Origin: Breoghania sp037026715
Lineage (GTDB): Bacteria > Pseudomonadota > Alphaproteobacteria > Rhizobiales > Stappiaceae
Direction: 5' to 3'
DNA length: 64,000 bases
Assembly (NCBI RefSeq): GCF_037026715.1
Contig: NZ_JBANCG010000003.1
Span: 124,001-188,000 of the forward strand
A model generated the notes under the pieces. It was not told the DNA's origin. It was given only the letters and a program-made list of their open reading frames with translations, and did no database searches. The position numbers were made by a program, and so were the translations under genes. Below, piece by piece: positions 42,455-52,720 of the stretch (positions are counted from its first letter, which is position 1; the number at the start of each line of letters is the position of its first letter).

Positions 42455-42815
42455 GGCCGCGCCGCCGCTTTGCCGGATGCGCGTGTCCCGTCATCCGGGT
42501 GCAATTTTAAAGTGTGCTGAGGAGTGCGGTGGCCGGTTCTCGTGTGTGTGCGCGCCGTCGGCGAGCACCTTCGATCCGAAAAAATGTGCTTTCCGGTCGG
42601 GTTGGCCGTCCGGCGGGGGTGCAAGTCGTCTTCCGTTGGGGCACCATGGGTGCGCGGTGTCCGGTTGTGGCGGACTTATGTGCCCCGCCGACAGCGCGGC
42701 CGGAGACGGCCGGCGCCCGCAAAGGGGGAACAACGAGACAGGGAGGATCCCGCAAGGCGGGGCGCAACGCCCGAAATGGCTTCGTTTAGTTCGTTTGTTT
42801 CGGAGGACTATTGAA
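42455..42815. other. 361-bp leader before the ABC importer genes
   Basis: GC-rich, gene-free, with several stable hairpins; the clearest is GCGCGGCCG-GAGA-CGGCCGGCGC near 42694-42716. It could be a structured 5' leader, but it fits no riboswitch class I know: the TPP-box conserved blocks are missing. Short open frames here lack domains. Confidence 0.5.
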
Positions 42816-43796
42816 ATGCAGAGATTGATGAGCGCCCTCGTCTGCGGGCTTGCCCTGCTGGTGGCGGCGACCGCCACCCAGGCGGCGCCGGAAAAGAAAG
42901 AGATCGTCGTCGGGTTGCCGGTGATGTCGGCAACGTTCCTGCCGCTCTTTCTGGCCGACGAGAAGGGCTACTTCGCCGAAGAGGGCATCAAGACCGACAT
43001 CGTGGCCTTTCGCGGCGGCACCGACATGGTGCGCGGCATGATCGCGGGAAGCGTCGACATCGGGACGACCGCGCTCGCCGGCGTCAGCGTCGGCATCAAG
43101 GCCGGCCAGCCGATCAAGGTTTTCTATGGCGGCTTCAACATGGCGCTGTTCGAGTGGTACGCCGTCAAGGGCATCACCACGATCGAGGAGACGAAGGGCA
43201 AGCGCTTCGGCGTCACCAGCCTCGGCTCGTCTACCGACTTTCTCACCCGTTATGCTCTCAAGTCCAATGGCATCGATCCGCAAAAGGATGTTCAGATCAT
43301 CGCGGCCGGCGGTTCCGGCGACCGGCTGCCGGCGATGGAGACCGGCCAGCTGGAGGTCAACATCCTGGCCCCGCCGTTCACCTTCGAGGCGGCGGACCTC
43401 GGCTACAACCGCATCCTGACCCAGAAGAGCCTCGCGCCCGACTTCCCCTTCCACGTCTTCTTCGCGACGGACGATTTCCGCGCCAAGAACCCGGAGACGA
43501 TCCGCGCCTTCCTGCGCGGCCTGGTCAGGGGCATCCGCACCGCCAAGGCCGATCGGGCCGGTTCCATCGCGCTGCTTGTGGAGCGTGCCGGTCTCAAGGA
43601 GGACTACGCGGGCCGCGCCTACGACGCCTTCATCGACAGCATCTACGAGGATGGCCGCATGCCGTCGGAGGCCGGCATGAAGGCGTTCTGGGAAATGGGC
43701 ATCATGGGTGGCGCCTACAAGGAAGCGTGGCCGGAGGCGAAGTACCTCGACCGCACTTTCATCGACAGCTACGCGGAGTGGAAGCCCGGAACCTGA
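42816..43796 (+). CDS. NitT/TauT/NMT1-type periplasmic binding protein
   Basis: A 326-residue binding protein with a clear signal peptide (LMSALVCGLALLVAATATQA, cut before APEKK). The domain starts EIVVGLPVMSATFLPLFLADEKG, and ends with a helical lobe. FRGGTDMVRGMIAGSVDIG is the typical NMT1/OpuAC strand-helix that samples ligand (cited in parts). It supplies the ATPase and permeases behind it. Known relatives bind taurine, nitrate, pyrimidines or riboflavin; here the hydantoinase-like neighbours hint at a nitrogen heterocycle. The ATG at 42816 has GGAGGA nine bases upstream and is far better than longer alternatives. Confidence 0.88.
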   Translation: MQRLMSALVCGLALLVAATATQAAPEKKEIVVGLPVMSATFLPLFLADEKGYFAEEGIKTDIVAFRGGTDMVRGMIAGSVDIGTTALAGVSVGIKAGQPIKVFYGGFNMALFEWYAVKGITTIEETKGKRFGVTSLGSSTDFLTRYALKSNGIDPQKDVQIIAAGGSGDRLPAMETGQLEVNILAPPFTFEAADLGYNRILTQKSLAPDFPFHVFFATDDFRAKNPETIRAFLRGLVRGIRTAKADRAGSIALLVERAGLKEDYAGRAYDAFIDSIYEDGRMPSEAGMKAFWEMGIMGGAYKEAWPEAKYLDRTFIDSYAEWKPGT

Positions 43797-43976
43797 AGGC
43801 CGATACGCGGGCCCGATGCTTCAGGCGGGCCGCCGATCCATCGGCCGAGCCTGTCGCGGGCGGGGCGGCGCACGCGCCGTCCCGCGTTATCCTGCCGTCG
43901 CCCGGGGCGGCGGCTGGCCGGTTCCCGGCCCCCGGGGCGGGGCCAGCCCAAGCGCAGATCCGGACAGAGGATCGGC

Positions 43977-44782
<806 letters not shown>

Positions 44783-44783
<1 letters not shown>

Positions 44784-45610
44784 TGAGCCTGTCGCTCGAC
44801 AAGCCGGAACGGTTGTTGCGGCGCGGGGCCGGTCCCGGCGCGCGCCTGCGCTGGCCGTTCCGGCGTTCCACCACCATTTCGCTTCTCTCGGTGCTCGTCT
44901 TCCTCGCGCTGTGGCAGATGGTGCCGGCGCTGGGGCTGATGAATGTCCGCTACACCTCGCAGCCCTCCGAGGTCGCCACCGCCTTTGTCGAGATGCTGGG
45001 CGAGGCGCCCTTCTATGGTCATGCGTGGGTGTCGTTGCGGGAGTTCGTGCTCGGCTTTGCCCTGGCGCTCGCTCTCGCCGTACCGTGCGGCGTCGCGCTC
45101 GGCACTTCGCGCTACGTGCGGCTTGTCGTCGATCCGCCGCTGATGGCGCTCTACATCGCTCCGCCGCTGGTGCTGCTGCCGATCCTCACCATCTGGCTCG
45201 GCATCGACATGGCCTCGAAGGTCGCCGTGGTGTTTCTCGGCGCGTTCTTTCCCGTGGCCGTCAACACCGCGGCGGGCATGCGCGAGGCCGATCCGCGGCT
45301 TGTGCGCGCCGCGCGCAGCTTCGGCGCGGGCAGGCTGGCGGTCTTTTCCCGGGTGCTGGTGCCCGGCGCGCTGCCCTCCATCCTCATGGGCGTGCGGCTC
45401 GCGGTCGGGCGCGGGGTGCTGAGCGTGGTGGTGGCCGAGCTCTTCGTCGCGCGCGCCGGCATCGGCCATCTTCTGCATGTCTACGGCTCGGCGCTGCGCA
45501 TGGACCGGCTGCTCGTCTGCGCGCTCGTGGTCTCCGCCTTCGGCTATGGCCTGACCCAGGTCGTCCGCCGCCTGGAGGAGCGGGTCGCAATCTGGAGGGC
45601 GGATTCGTGA
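44783..45610 (+). CDS. NitT/TauT-type ABC importer permease 1
   Basis: A 275-residue permease with an N-terminal basic stretch, then about six helices. The coupling segment with the EAA pattern reads AAGMREADPRLVRAARSFGAG (landmarks only: EADPRLVRAARSFGA), and PPLVLLPILTIWLGI is the typical helix 3-4 region. Because two permease genes are present, the membrane part is probably a heterodimer, whereas taurine and sulfonate systems use one. It ends with a GTGA overlap into the second permease. Confidence 0.9.
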
Positions 45611-46380
45611 TCGCGCTCTATCGTCGTTTCGAGGCCGTCATCATCGGCACCGCATCGTTTCTCGCGATCGCGGTCGTCTGGCAATACGCGGTGGATGCCG
45701 GCCACATCGATCCGTTCTTCGTCTCCACGCCGCTGGCGGTTGCCGGAGAGGCGATGGCGGAGGCCGCCGACGGCACGCTGCTGGTCAACCTTCTGGCGAC
45801 GCTTCATGCCTTTTCGCTGGCGCTCGGGCTCGGCGCGGTCGCGGGCATTGGTCTCGGCATGCTCGCTGGCTGGTTCCCGGACGTGGAGGCCGCGCTCGAT
45901 CCGTTCATCTGGTTCAAGTATTCCGCGCCCACAATCGCCTTCTATCCGATCTTCATCGCCTATCTCGGCTACGGTCTGCCGACGGTGGTGACGGTCGGCT
46001 TCCTGTTCGCGCTGACGCCGATCTATGCCAACACGCTTGCCGGCATCCGCGCCGTCGATCGCGACCTGCTGCGCGTGGCGCTCAGCTTCGGCGCGCGTCC
46101 GCTTGACGTGTTTGTGCGCGTGGCGCTGCCGGGCTCGGTGCCGATGTTGGTGGCCGGTTTCCGCCTCGGCGTCGGCCGCGCGCTCACCGGCGTGGTGGTG
46201 GCGGAACTGTTCGGCTCCACCGCCGGGCTCGGCTACTCGATCTCGCAGAACGCCCAGCTCATGCGGACGACGCCGATGATGGTCTCCATCGTCGCCATCG
46301 TGCTGATCGGCGTGGTGCTGACGCAGGCGCTGAGCTTCGTGGAACGGTGGACGGATGCGTGGCGGGTGGATGCGGAGTGA
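45607..46380 (+). CDS. NitT/TauT-type ABC importer permease 2
   Basis: A 257-residue permease, six helices, EAA segment GIRAVDRDLLRVALSFGA. It starts at a GTG that overlaps the stop of permease 1 by four bases and completes the heterodimer. The sequence APTIAFYPIFIAYLGYGLPT replaces the more common PPLALLPLLILWFG pattern, marking it as a separate subfamily from permease 1. The operon ends here, followed directly by a mosaic repeat that may act as terminator. Confidence 0.9.
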   Translation: MIALYRRFEAVIIGTASFLAIAVVWQYAVDAGHIDPFFVSTPLAVAGEAMAEAADGTLLVNLLATLHAFSLALGLGAVAGIGLGMLAGWFPDVEAALDPFIWFKYSAPTIAFYPIFIAYLGYGLPTVVTVGFLFALTPIYANTLAGIRAVDRDLLRVALSFGARPLDVFVRVALPGSVPMLVAGFRLGVGRALTGVVVAELFGSTAGLGYSISQNAQLMRTTPMMVSIVAIVLIGVVLTQALSFVERWTDAWRVDAE

Positions 46381-46405
46381 GGGAAGCCAGAGGCTTGTCG
46401 TCTGG

Positions 46406-46550
46406 CACCCCTCTCCCCCCTTGCGGGGGAGATGTCGGCGTCAGCCGACAGAGGGGGGTAAGGCGGCAGGTTCGGAACAAGCGGCTCTACCCCCCTCTGT
46501 CACGCGAAGGCGTGACATCTCCCCCTCAAGGGGGGAGAGAGGAGCCAGCG
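46406..46550. repeat. mosaic palindromic intergenic element, copy A2
   Basis: The same element as at 15041-15189 but inverted. The two hairpin halves carry swapped inner stems (GGCGTCAGCCGAC now left, ACGCGAAGGCGTGAC now right), and the core reads as the reverse complement of the A1 core (GGTTCGGAACAAGCGGC). It separates the convergent importer and glpV genes. Confidence 0.85.
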
Positions 46551-46577
46551 GCTCTTGCTCGGCATGACCTCAGATAC

Positions 46578-46611
46578 GAAAAACGCCGGGGCCCGTCGGG
46601 ACCCCGGCGTT
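46578..46611 (-). terminator. Rho-independent terminator of the glp operon
   Basis: Stem AACGCCGGGG / CCCCGGCGTT with a GC-rich loop; on the minus strand it ends in TTTTTCG, 23 bp past the glpV stop. Confidence 0.88.
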
Positions 46612-46633
46612 CATTCTCGTTGTCCGTTCCGAC

Positions 46634-48355
<1,722 letters not shown>

Positions 48356-48442
48356 CGGATCCTCCCAGATCAAGAAGCGTGATTTGCGTTAAAGCCGCGC
48401 GGCCCCGCTCCCCCGGGCCGCATGGCATTCCTCTCCGTCTCT

Positions 48443-48715
48443 CTAGACCCAGCGGAAAACAGCCGCCGCATAGACCAGACAGACAATCAGTGCGCCCCAC
48501 TGGGGCAGGCCGGCGAGCGCGAGCCAGGCGAGATTGATGAAGGCCGCGCCCAGAAGCGTGATGAAAAGCCGGTCGCCGCGCGTCGTCGCGATCCGCAGCA
48601 CGCCCACGCGCGGCGCCTCGGGAAAGCGGATCGCCAGCACGGAGAAGACGATCAGCAGACTTGCGATGACGGCAAAGAAGATCGCCGTCGGCGTGGTCCA
48701 GGCCATCCAGTCCAT
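48443..48715 (-). CDS. glpU: small membrane protein of the glycerol transporter
   Basis: A 90-residue protein with about three hydrophobic helices (MAWTTPTAIFFAVIASLLIVF, LFITLLGAAFINLAWLALAG, ALIVCLVYAAAVFRWV; landmarks FFAVIASLLIVF and AAFINLAWLALAG). It corresponds to GlpU/DUF2160 found only in this type of glycerol operon. Its role is unclear; it may assist assembly or stability of the permease. It starts 1 bp after the glpQ stop with a strong GGGAGGG site. Confidence 0.85.
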   Translation of the reverse strand: MDWMAWTTPTAIFFAVIASLLIVFSVLAIRFPEAPRVGVLRIATTRGDRLFITLLGAAFINLAWLALAGLPQWGALIVCLVYAAAVFRWV

Positions 48716-48716
48716 G

Positions 48717-49568
48717 TCACACCCTCCCCAATGCAAAGCCCTTGGCGATGTAGTTGCGCACGAAATAGATGACGAGCGCGCCGGGCACGATGGTCAGAAC
48801 GCCGGCCGCCGCCAGCACGCCCCAGTCGAGCCCGGAGGCCGATACCGTGCGCGTCATGGTGGCGGCGATCGGCTTGGCGTTGACGGAGGTCAGCGTGCGC
48901 GAGAGCAGAAGCTCCACCCAACTGAACATGAAGCAGAAGAAGGCCGCGACGCCGATGCCCGAGGCGATCAGCGGCATGAAGATGCGCACGAAGAAGCGCG
49001 GGAACGAATAGCCGTCGATATAGGCGGTCTCGTCGATCTCCTTCGGCACGCCGCGCATGAAGCCTTCCAGAATCCACACCGCCAGCGGCACGTTGAAGAG
49101 GCAATGGGCCAAGGCCACCGCGATGTGCGTGTCGAAGAGCCCGATAGAGGAATAGAGCTGGAAGAAGGGCAGGGCGAAGACCGCCGGCGGCGCCATGCGG
49201 TTGGTGAGCAGCCAGAAGAACAGGTGCTTGTCGCCCATGAAGGAATAGCGCGAGAACGCATAGGCCGCCGGCAGCGCCACGGTGACCGAGATCACCATGT
49301 TCATCACCACATAGATCATCGAGTTGACGTAGCCCATGTACCAGGAGGGATCGGTCAGGATGGTCAGGTAGTTCTCGAACGTCACCTCGCGCGGCCACAG
49401 CGAGAAGGTGGACAGGATCTCCTGGTTGGTCTTCAGGCTCATGTTGACGAGCCAGTAGATCGGCGTGAGCAGGAACACGAGATAGAGGATCATCACCACG
49501 GCCGAGCCGTTGACGCGGGGGATCGCGAAGGAACGCGCGGGCGTGGTGGAATGGGTCGCCTCGCTCAT
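48717..49568 (-). CDS. glpQ: glycerol ABC transporter permease
   Basis: A 283-residue MalG-type permease with six helices. The EAA coupling loop reads VPKEIDETAYIDGYSFPRFF. The first part (SLKTNQEILSTFSLWPREVTFENY) is the usual periplasmic loop of sugar-type permeases. It forms the channel with GlpP. ATGA overlap with glpP. The long upstream open frame is an artefact of the neighbouring gene. Not to be confused with the glycerophosphodiesterase GlpQ of E. coli. Confidence 0.9.
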   Translation of the reverse strand: MSEATHSTTPARSFAIPRVNGSAVVMILYLVFLLTPIYWLVNMSLKTNQEILSTFSLWPREVTFENYLTILTDPSWYMGYVNSMIYVVMNMVISVTVALPAAYAFSRYSFMGDKHLFFWLLTNRMAPPAVFALPFFQLYSSIGLFDTHIAVALAHCLFNVPLAVWILEGFMRGVPKEIDETAYIDGYSFPRFFVRIFMPLIASGIGVAAFFCFMFSWVELLLSRTLTSVNAKPIAATMTRTVSASGLDWGVLAAAGVLTIVPGALVIYFVRNYIAKGFALGRV

Positions 49569-50440
49569 CGGTGGCCCTCCTGCCGGTCGAGATTGGTCAT
49601 GACGGTGTAGAACACCCACGAGATGAGCAGGATCACCAGGAAGTACATGATCGAGAAGGCGGCCGCCGGCCCGAGATCGAACTGGCCGAGCGCCATCTTG
49701 ACGAGATCGATGGAGAGGAAGGTCGTGGCGTTGCCCGGTCCGCCGCCGGTGACCACGAAGGGTTCGGTGTAGATCATGAATGAATCCATGAACCGGAGCA
49801 GGATCGCGATCATCAGCACGCCGCTCATCTTCGGCAGCTCGATGTAGCGGAACACCGCCCAGCGGCTCGCCTGATCGATCTTGGCCGCCTGATAGTAGGC
49901 GTCGGGGATCGACTGAAGCCCGGCATAGGCGAGAAGCGCGACCAGCGACGTCCAGTGCCAGACGTCCATGACGATGACGGTCGCCCAGGCGGCCACGGTT
50001 TCCTGGGTGTAGTTGTAGTCGATGCCAAGGGCCGCGAGCGTGTATCCGAGAAGCCCGATATCGACCCGGCCGAAGATCTGCCAGATGGTGCCCACCACGT
50101 TCCACGGAATGAGCAGCGGCAGCGCCATCAGCACGAGGCACGTGGAGGCCCAGACCCCGCGCTTGGGCATGCTGAGCGCCACGAGGATACCGAGCGGCAC
50201 CTCGATCGCCAGAATGGTGGCAGAGAAGACCAACTGCCGCCACAGCGCGTTCCACATCCGCTCGGAGTTGAGCATCTCGCGGAACCATTCCAGCCCCGCC
50301 CAGAAGAACTGGTTGTTGCCGAAAGTGTCCTGCACGGAATAGTTGACCACCGTCATCAGCGGGATGACGGCGGAGAAGGCCACCAGCGCCAGAACCGGCA
50401 GCACCAGGAACCAGGCCTTCTGGTTGGTCGTCTTTTCCAT
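49565..50440 (-). CDS. glpP: glycerol ABC transporter permease
   Basis: A 291-residue MalF-type permease with six helices. Landmarks: the long periplasmic loop QDTFGNNQFFWAGLEWF, and the EAA loop GLQSIPDAYYQAAKIDQAS. It forms the membrane part with GlpQ. A GTG at 50443 would give a GTGA overlap with glpT; the ATG at 50440 has GGGGAGG seven bases upstream and is preferred. Not related to the glycerol-3-phosphate antiterminator called GlpP in Bacillus. Confidence 0.9.
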   Translation of the reverse strand: MEKTTNQKAWFLVLPVLALVAFSAVIPLMTVVNYSVQDTFGNNQFFWAGLEWFREMLNSERMWNALWRQLVFSATILAIEVPLGILVALSMPKRGVWASTCLVLMALPLLIPWNVVGTIWQIFGRVDIGLLGYTLAALGIDYNYTQETVAAWATVIVMDVWHWTSLVALLAYAGLQSIPDAYYQAAKIDQASRWAVFRYIELPKMSGVLMIAILLRFMDSFMIYTEPFVVTGGGPGNATTFLSIDLVKMALGQFDLGPAAAFSIMYFLVILLISWVFYTVMTNLDRQEGHR

Positions 50441-51516
50441 CACGCGGCCTCCCCGCTCACGCGCCAGTCGTCCGCATAGACGTTGATGCGCTCCGCATCG
50501 AAGGTGACGCGGGTCATGTCCGCGCCGATTTCGGCGTCCTCGGGCGCGATGATGTTGATGTCGTGGCCGAAGGCCTCGGCCCGCACGATCTTGTGACGGC
50601 CGACATCCTCCACCCGGGCGATGCGCACGGGCAGGCCCTCGTTCGCCGAAAGCCTGGAATATTCCGGCCGGATGCCGATCGTGACGTCGCCGGAAAGCGG
50701 GCCGTAGCGATTGCCGAGCGGTACGGTGGAGCCGTTGATCACGGCACGGTCGCCCTCGATCGTCGCCGGCAGGATGTTCATGCCGGGCGAGCCGATGAAA
50801 TAGCCGACGAAGGTGTGCGCGGGCGCCTCGAACAGCTCTTCCGGCGTGCCGATCTGCACCACCCGGCCGTCATACATCACCACCACCTTGTCGGCGAAGG
50901 TCAGCGCCTCGGTCTGGTCGTGGGTGACGTAGATCATGGTGTGGCCGAACTCGCGGTGGAGCGATTTCAGCTGCGTCCTCAGCTCCCACTTCATGTGCGG
51001 ATCGATGACGGTGAGCGGTTCGTCGAACAGAAGCGCGTTGACGTCCTCCCGCACCATGCCGCGCCCGAGCGAGATCTTCTGCTTGGCGTCGGCGGTGAGC
51101 CCGCGCGCCTTGCGGTCAAGCTCTGCCTCCATGCCGATGATGCGGCCGATCGCCTGCACGCGGGCGGCGACGTAGGCCGCGTCCGCGCCGCGATTTTTCA
51201 AGGGAAAGGCGAGGTTCTGGCGCACCGTCATGGTGTCGTAGACGACGGGGAACTGGAACACCTGCGCGATGTTGCGCGCGGTCGTCGGCTGGTCGGTCAC
51301 GTCGTGTCCGTCGAACAGCACGCGGCCGGAGCTCGGGCGCAGGAGGCCCGAAATGATGTTGAGAAGGGTGGTCTTGCCGCAGCCGGACGAACCCAGCAGC
51401 GCATAGGCCTCGCCGTCCCCCCATTCGTGGTTCATTTCCTTCAGCGCGTAATCGTCCTCACCCCTGGGATTGGCGAGGTAGGAATGCGCCAGATGATCGA
51501 GCGTGATGCGGGCCAT
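50440..51516 (-). CDS. glpT: glycerol ABC transporter ATPase with degenerate signature
   Basis: A 358-residue MalK-like ATPase. Walker A GSSGCGKTT, Walker B LLFDEPLTVID and the H-loop YVTHDQTEA are intact, but the ABC signature LSGGQ is replaced by LTADAKQKISLGRG. The C-terminal MalK-type beta-domain (GIRPEYSRL) is present. GlpS, its partner, has the opposite defect. The ATG has GGAGGAAAG upstream, preceded by an 11-G tract and the glpS stop. This GlpT is an ATPase, unlike the E. coli antiporter of the same name. Confidence 0.9.
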   Translation of the reverse strand: MARITLDHLAHSYLANPRGEDDYALKEMNHEWGDGEAYALLGSSGCGKTTLLNIISGLLRPSSGRVLFDGHDVTDQPTTARNIAQVFQFPVVYDTMTVRQNLAFPLKNRGADAAYVAARVQAIGRIIGMEAELDRKARGLTADAKQKISLGRGMVREDVNALLFDEPLTVIDPHMKWELRTQLKSLHREFGHTMIYVTHDQTEALTFADKVVVMYDGRVVQIGTPEELFEAPAHTFVGYFIGSPGMNILPATIEGDRAVINGSTVPLGNRYGPLSGDVTIGIRPEYSRLSANEGLPVRIARVEDVGRHKIVRAEAFGHDINIIAPEDAEIGADMTRVTFDAERINVYADDWRVSGEAA

Positions 51517-51526
51517 GTTCTTTCCT

Positions 51527-51537
51527 CCCCCCCCCCC
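51527..51537 (-). repeat. 11-base G homopolymer between glpS and glpT
   Basis: On the minus strand the glpS stop TGA is followed at once by eleven G residues and then AGGAAAG, the glpT ribosome site. Such tracts slip readily and are also prone to sequencing error. Confidence 0.8.
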
Positions 51538-52626
51538 TCAGGCGGCCATCGCGTAGGCCGCCGGCACCACCAGCCGGCCGTCCTCGGCGAAGACGTAGAC
51601 ATGCGATGGGTCGAGAAAGACCTCCAACTGCCGCCCGTGCTCCAGATCGTGGACGCCGTGGACGACGCCCACCCATTTCTCGCCGTGATGCTCCAGATGG
51701 AGGAAGGTCTCCGACCCGGTGATCTCGGTGACGTCGATTGTTGGGGTGAAGGTCATCGCGCCCGCCGTGTGGCGGATCACCTCCAGGTGGTTCGGCCGGA
51801 AGCCCGCCACGTAGCGCCCGTCGGCGATCTCCTTGAGCTTTCCCGCGGCTGCGACCGACTGTCCGCCGCCGAAGAGCAGGCGGTTGCCGGTCTTGGCGAT
51901 CTTGAGGAAATTCATCGGCGGATCGGAGAAAACGCGCGCCGTCGTCGCATCCACCGGCCGGCGATAGACTTCCGGCGTCGGCCCGAACTGGGTGATGCGG
52001 CCTTCCCACAGCGTGGCGGTATTGCCGCCCAGAAGCAGCGCCTCCTCCGGCTCGGTGGTGGCATAGACGAAGATCGCGCCCGAGGCCTCGAAGATCTTCG
52101 GGATCTCCACGCGCAGTTCCTCGCGCAGCTTGTAGTCGAGATTGGCGAGCGGCTCGTCGAGCAGCACCAGACCCGCATTCTTGACGAGCGCACGCGCCAG
52201 CGCGCAGCGTTGCTGCTGGCCGCCGGAAAGCTCCAGCGGCTTGCGCTCCAGCATCGCGCCCAGCTTCATCAGTTCCGCCGCCTCGCGCACCCGACGGTCG
52301 ATCTCGTCCGCCTTCAGCCGGGCAAGGCGCAGCGGGCTTGCGATGTTCTCGTAGACCGACATGGAGGGGTAGTTGATGAACTGCTGGTAGACCATGGCGA
52401 TGCCACGGTCCTGCACGCGCTTGGCCGTGACGTCCTTGCCCTCCCACAGCACGCGGCCGCTCGTCGGCCTGTCAAGGCCCGCCATCAGACGCATCAGTGA
52501 CGTCTTGCCCGAAAGCGTCGGCCCCAGCAGCACGTTCATCGTGCCCCGTTGCAACGCGATCGTGGTCGGATGGATATGCGTGAGCGCACCCACCGTCCTG
52601 GTGACGGCTTCCAGAGCCAGTGTCAT
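51538..52626 (-). CDS. glpS: glycerol ABC transporter ATPase lacking the H-loop His
   Basis: A 362-residue MalK-like ATPase with Walker A GPTLSGKTS, Q-loop VYQQFINYPS, canonical signature LSGGQQQR and Walker B LLDEPLANLD. At the H-loop, where GlpT has YVTHDQTEA, it reads YATTEPEEA, so the switch His is Thr. The C-terminal domain (GFRPNHLEVI) is retained. With GlpT it probably forms a heterodimer with one competent and one impaired ATP site. Its ATG has GGGAGGATC. Second gene of the operon, 94 bp after glpD. Confidence 0.9.
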   Translation of the reverse strand: MTLALEAVTRTVGALTHIHPTTIALQRGTMNVLLGPTLSGKTSLMRLMAGLDRPTSGRVLWEGKDVTAKRVQDRGIAMVYQQFINYPSMSVYENIASPLRLARLKADEIDRRVREAAELMKLGAMLERKPLELSGGQQQRCALARALVKNAGLVLLDEPLANLDYKLREELRVEIPKIFEASGAIFVYATTEPEEALLLGGNTATLWEGRITQFGPTPEVYRRPVDATTARVFSDPPMNFLKIAKTGNRLLFGGGQSVAAAGKLKEIADGRYVAGFRPNHLEVIRHTAGAMTFTPTIDVTEITGSETFLHLEHHGEKWVGVVHGVHDLEHGRQLEVFLDPSHVYVFAEDGRLVVPAAYAMAA

Positions 52627-52720
52627 TGATCCTCCCAGTACCCTCCGGCCCGCGCGTGCGGACCCTTGCGGGACCTCCTCCCGCAGCCTTCTTGCGAAGG
52701 ACGTTTATTCGGCGGCTTAC

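Noticed and set aside
42455..42815. TPP riboswitch before the NMT1-type binding protein
   Set aside because: The conserved CTGAGA and downstream thi-box blocks are absent.
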